Shown: piece by piece, positions 13,803 through 14,384 of the stretch | How positions within the stretch are numbered: the stretch's first letter is position 1 | Layout of the letters: each line of letters begins with the position of its first letter | Source of the DNA: an uncultured Lachnospiraceae bacterium | GTDB taxonomy: Bacteria; Bacillota; Clostridia; Lachnospirales; Lachnospiraceae | Assembly: GCA_902796045.1 (NCBI GenBank) | Contig: CADBNQ010000221.1 | Span: forward strand, 1 to 14,384 | Direction: 5' to 3' | DNA length: 14,384 nucleotides | Translations under genes and position numbers: made by a program | Notes under the pieces: generated by a model | Told to the model about the DNA's origin: nothing | Database searches by the model: none | What the model saw: only the letters and a program-made list of their open reading frames with translations

Positions 13803-14240
13803 CTATTTATGATAAGGATGGTGATGGAGAATCCGGTAGCCCCTGTAGATCTGCTCCAGCAGGACCACCCCTGTCAGACCGGAGTCCATGGTAAAAGAAG
13901 ACAGATGCATCAGTTCATCTTTTTCCTCATCAAACCGGCAGGCATGCAACCCATTCTGGTAAAGGCCGCCGGGTATAAAGAAAGTGATACTCCCCTGTCC
14001 GCTCATCTCCCAGGAAGCAATCCGGTCGCTGAAGGCTTCAGAAGACATAGACCGGTCTCCGGGCACAAGGAGAACTCTGCGGGAACACTCCATCCATCGT
14101 TTCATCCAGTCCTTTTCCTTCTTTACTGCAGAGACGTCTACCTTGCAGTATCTGCTGAGACGCTTCATGTATTCTGCTGAGGCCTCCCTGAGATGCCTCC
14201 TGATCTTTCCCTGTTCAAAGAGAACTATATGGTATTTCAT
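13803..14240 (-). CDS. Divergent RlmH-family (SPOUT) rRNA methyltransferase-like protein
   Basis: RlmH methylates N3 of pseudouridine 1915 in helix 69 of 23S rRNA. This 145-residue protein shares the family frame: a SAEYMKRLSRYCK start helix, the LLEQIYRGYRI helix and the C-terminal HPYHK. It departs at key places: the AdoMet-knot loop usually written IGG.EGL reads IPGGLYQNG (89-97), and the LPHPL/FPHQL segment with its conserved histidine reads MDSGL, with Ser120 where the histidine should be. It may be a paralogue with altered activity or simply a fast-evolving RlmH. AGAGGGG precedes the ATG at six bases. It lies just downstream of the tRNA-Arg terminator. Confidence 0.75.
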   Translation of the reverse strand: MKYHIVLFEQGKIRRHLREASAEYMKRLSRYCKVDVSAVKKEKDWMKRWMECSRRVLLVPGDRSMSSEAFSDRIASWEMSGQGSITFFIPGGLYQNGLHACRFDEEKDELMHLSSFTMDSGLTGVVLLEQIYRGYRILHHHPYHK

Positions 14241-14265
14241 GGCAGACCCCTCTTATATTCTTTAA

Positions 14266-14302
14266 ACAAAAATAAGGATACAGACTATACCTGCATCCTT
14301 AT
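14266..14302 (-). terminator. Intrinsic terminator after tRNA-Arg
   Basis: On the minus strand ATAAGGATGCAG pairs with CTGTATCCTTAT (14291-14302 with 14272-14283; one G-T wobble) across a 7-base loop, followed by TTTTG. It starts a few bases after the tRNA 3' end and ends about 25 bases before the RlmH-like start codon. Confidence 0.85.
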
Positions 14303-14308
14303 AATGCA

Positions 14309-14382
14309 TGATCCAGAAGGGATTCGAACCCCCGACACACGGCTCCGGAAACCGTTGCTCTATCCAACTGAGCTACTGGACC
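14309..14382 (-). tRNA. tRNA-Arg (anticodon CCG)
   Basis: The minus strand folds into a full cloverleaf: acceptor stem GGUCCAG/CUGGAUC with one G-U pair, D arm GCUC...GAGC with AGUUGGAUA loop, anticodon stem ACGGU/GCCGU with loop UUCCGGA giving anticodon CCG (reads CGG), five-base variable loop, and T arm GGGGG-UUCGAAU-CCCUU. The discriminator base is A, as usual for arginine tRNAs in bacteria. The 3' CCA is not encoded and must be added after transcription. Confidence 0.97.
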
Positions 14383-14384
14383 AC

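Overview
The window looks like chromosomal DNA of a low-to-mid GC Gram-positive anaerobe, most likely a member of the Clostridia and probably Lachnospiraceae. The reasons are strong AGGAGG-type ribosome binding sites, AT-rich sigma-A-like promoters beside GC-balanced genes, intrinsic terminators between transcription units, a K+-dependent membrane pyrophosphatase, a cofactor-independent phosphoglycerate mutase, a methionine aminopeptidase with an N-terminal SEC-C zinc motif, and an NADP-type glutamate dehydrogenase. The taxonomic placement is inference.

Minus strand, right to left: tRNA-Arg(CCG) at the right edge with a strong terminator; a divergent RlmH-family protein; a bile acid:sodium symporter (BASS) family transporter; then, beyond a divergent promoter region, a glycolytic cluster gapA - pgk - tpiA - gpmI. 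It is followed by map (methionine aminopeptidase) and a DEDDh exonuclease gene, the membrane pyrophosphatase hppA, and the start of a gene cut by the left edge that may be a phosphate acetyl/butyryltransferase. Plus strand: a PHP-family histidinol-phosphatase-like gene divergent from gapA, then gdhA with its own promoter and terminator.

The metabolic genes fit together: gapA to gpmI cover the middle of glycolysis from glyceraldehyde-3-phosphate to 2-phosphoglycerate, hppA recovers energy from pyrophosphate as an ion gradient, and gdhA assimilates ammonium. An intrinsic terminator between gapA and pgk suggests that gapA is expressed more strongly than the rest of the cluster. The gapA and histidinol-phosphatase promoters appear to sit back to back with adjacent -35 boxes.

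The most unusual part is the convergent intergenic region between gdhA and the BASS gene (11788-12768). It holds an eight-unit array (about 11951-12451) with a 63-bp period. Each unit carries an inverted pair of 8-nt arms (GAGCGGAC / GTCCGCTC), so sixteen half-sites alternate in orientation every 31-32 bp, about three turns of B-DNA, with one break. Almost any adjacent pair of arms can base-pair, giving two mutually exclusive hairpin registers. I see no cas genes, integrase or coding potential that would explain it. A second structured stretch (10153-10262), between the PHP gene and gdhA, carries the same AAGCGGAC core in another arrangement. These are the best candidates for something undescribed; no function can be assigned from sequence alone.
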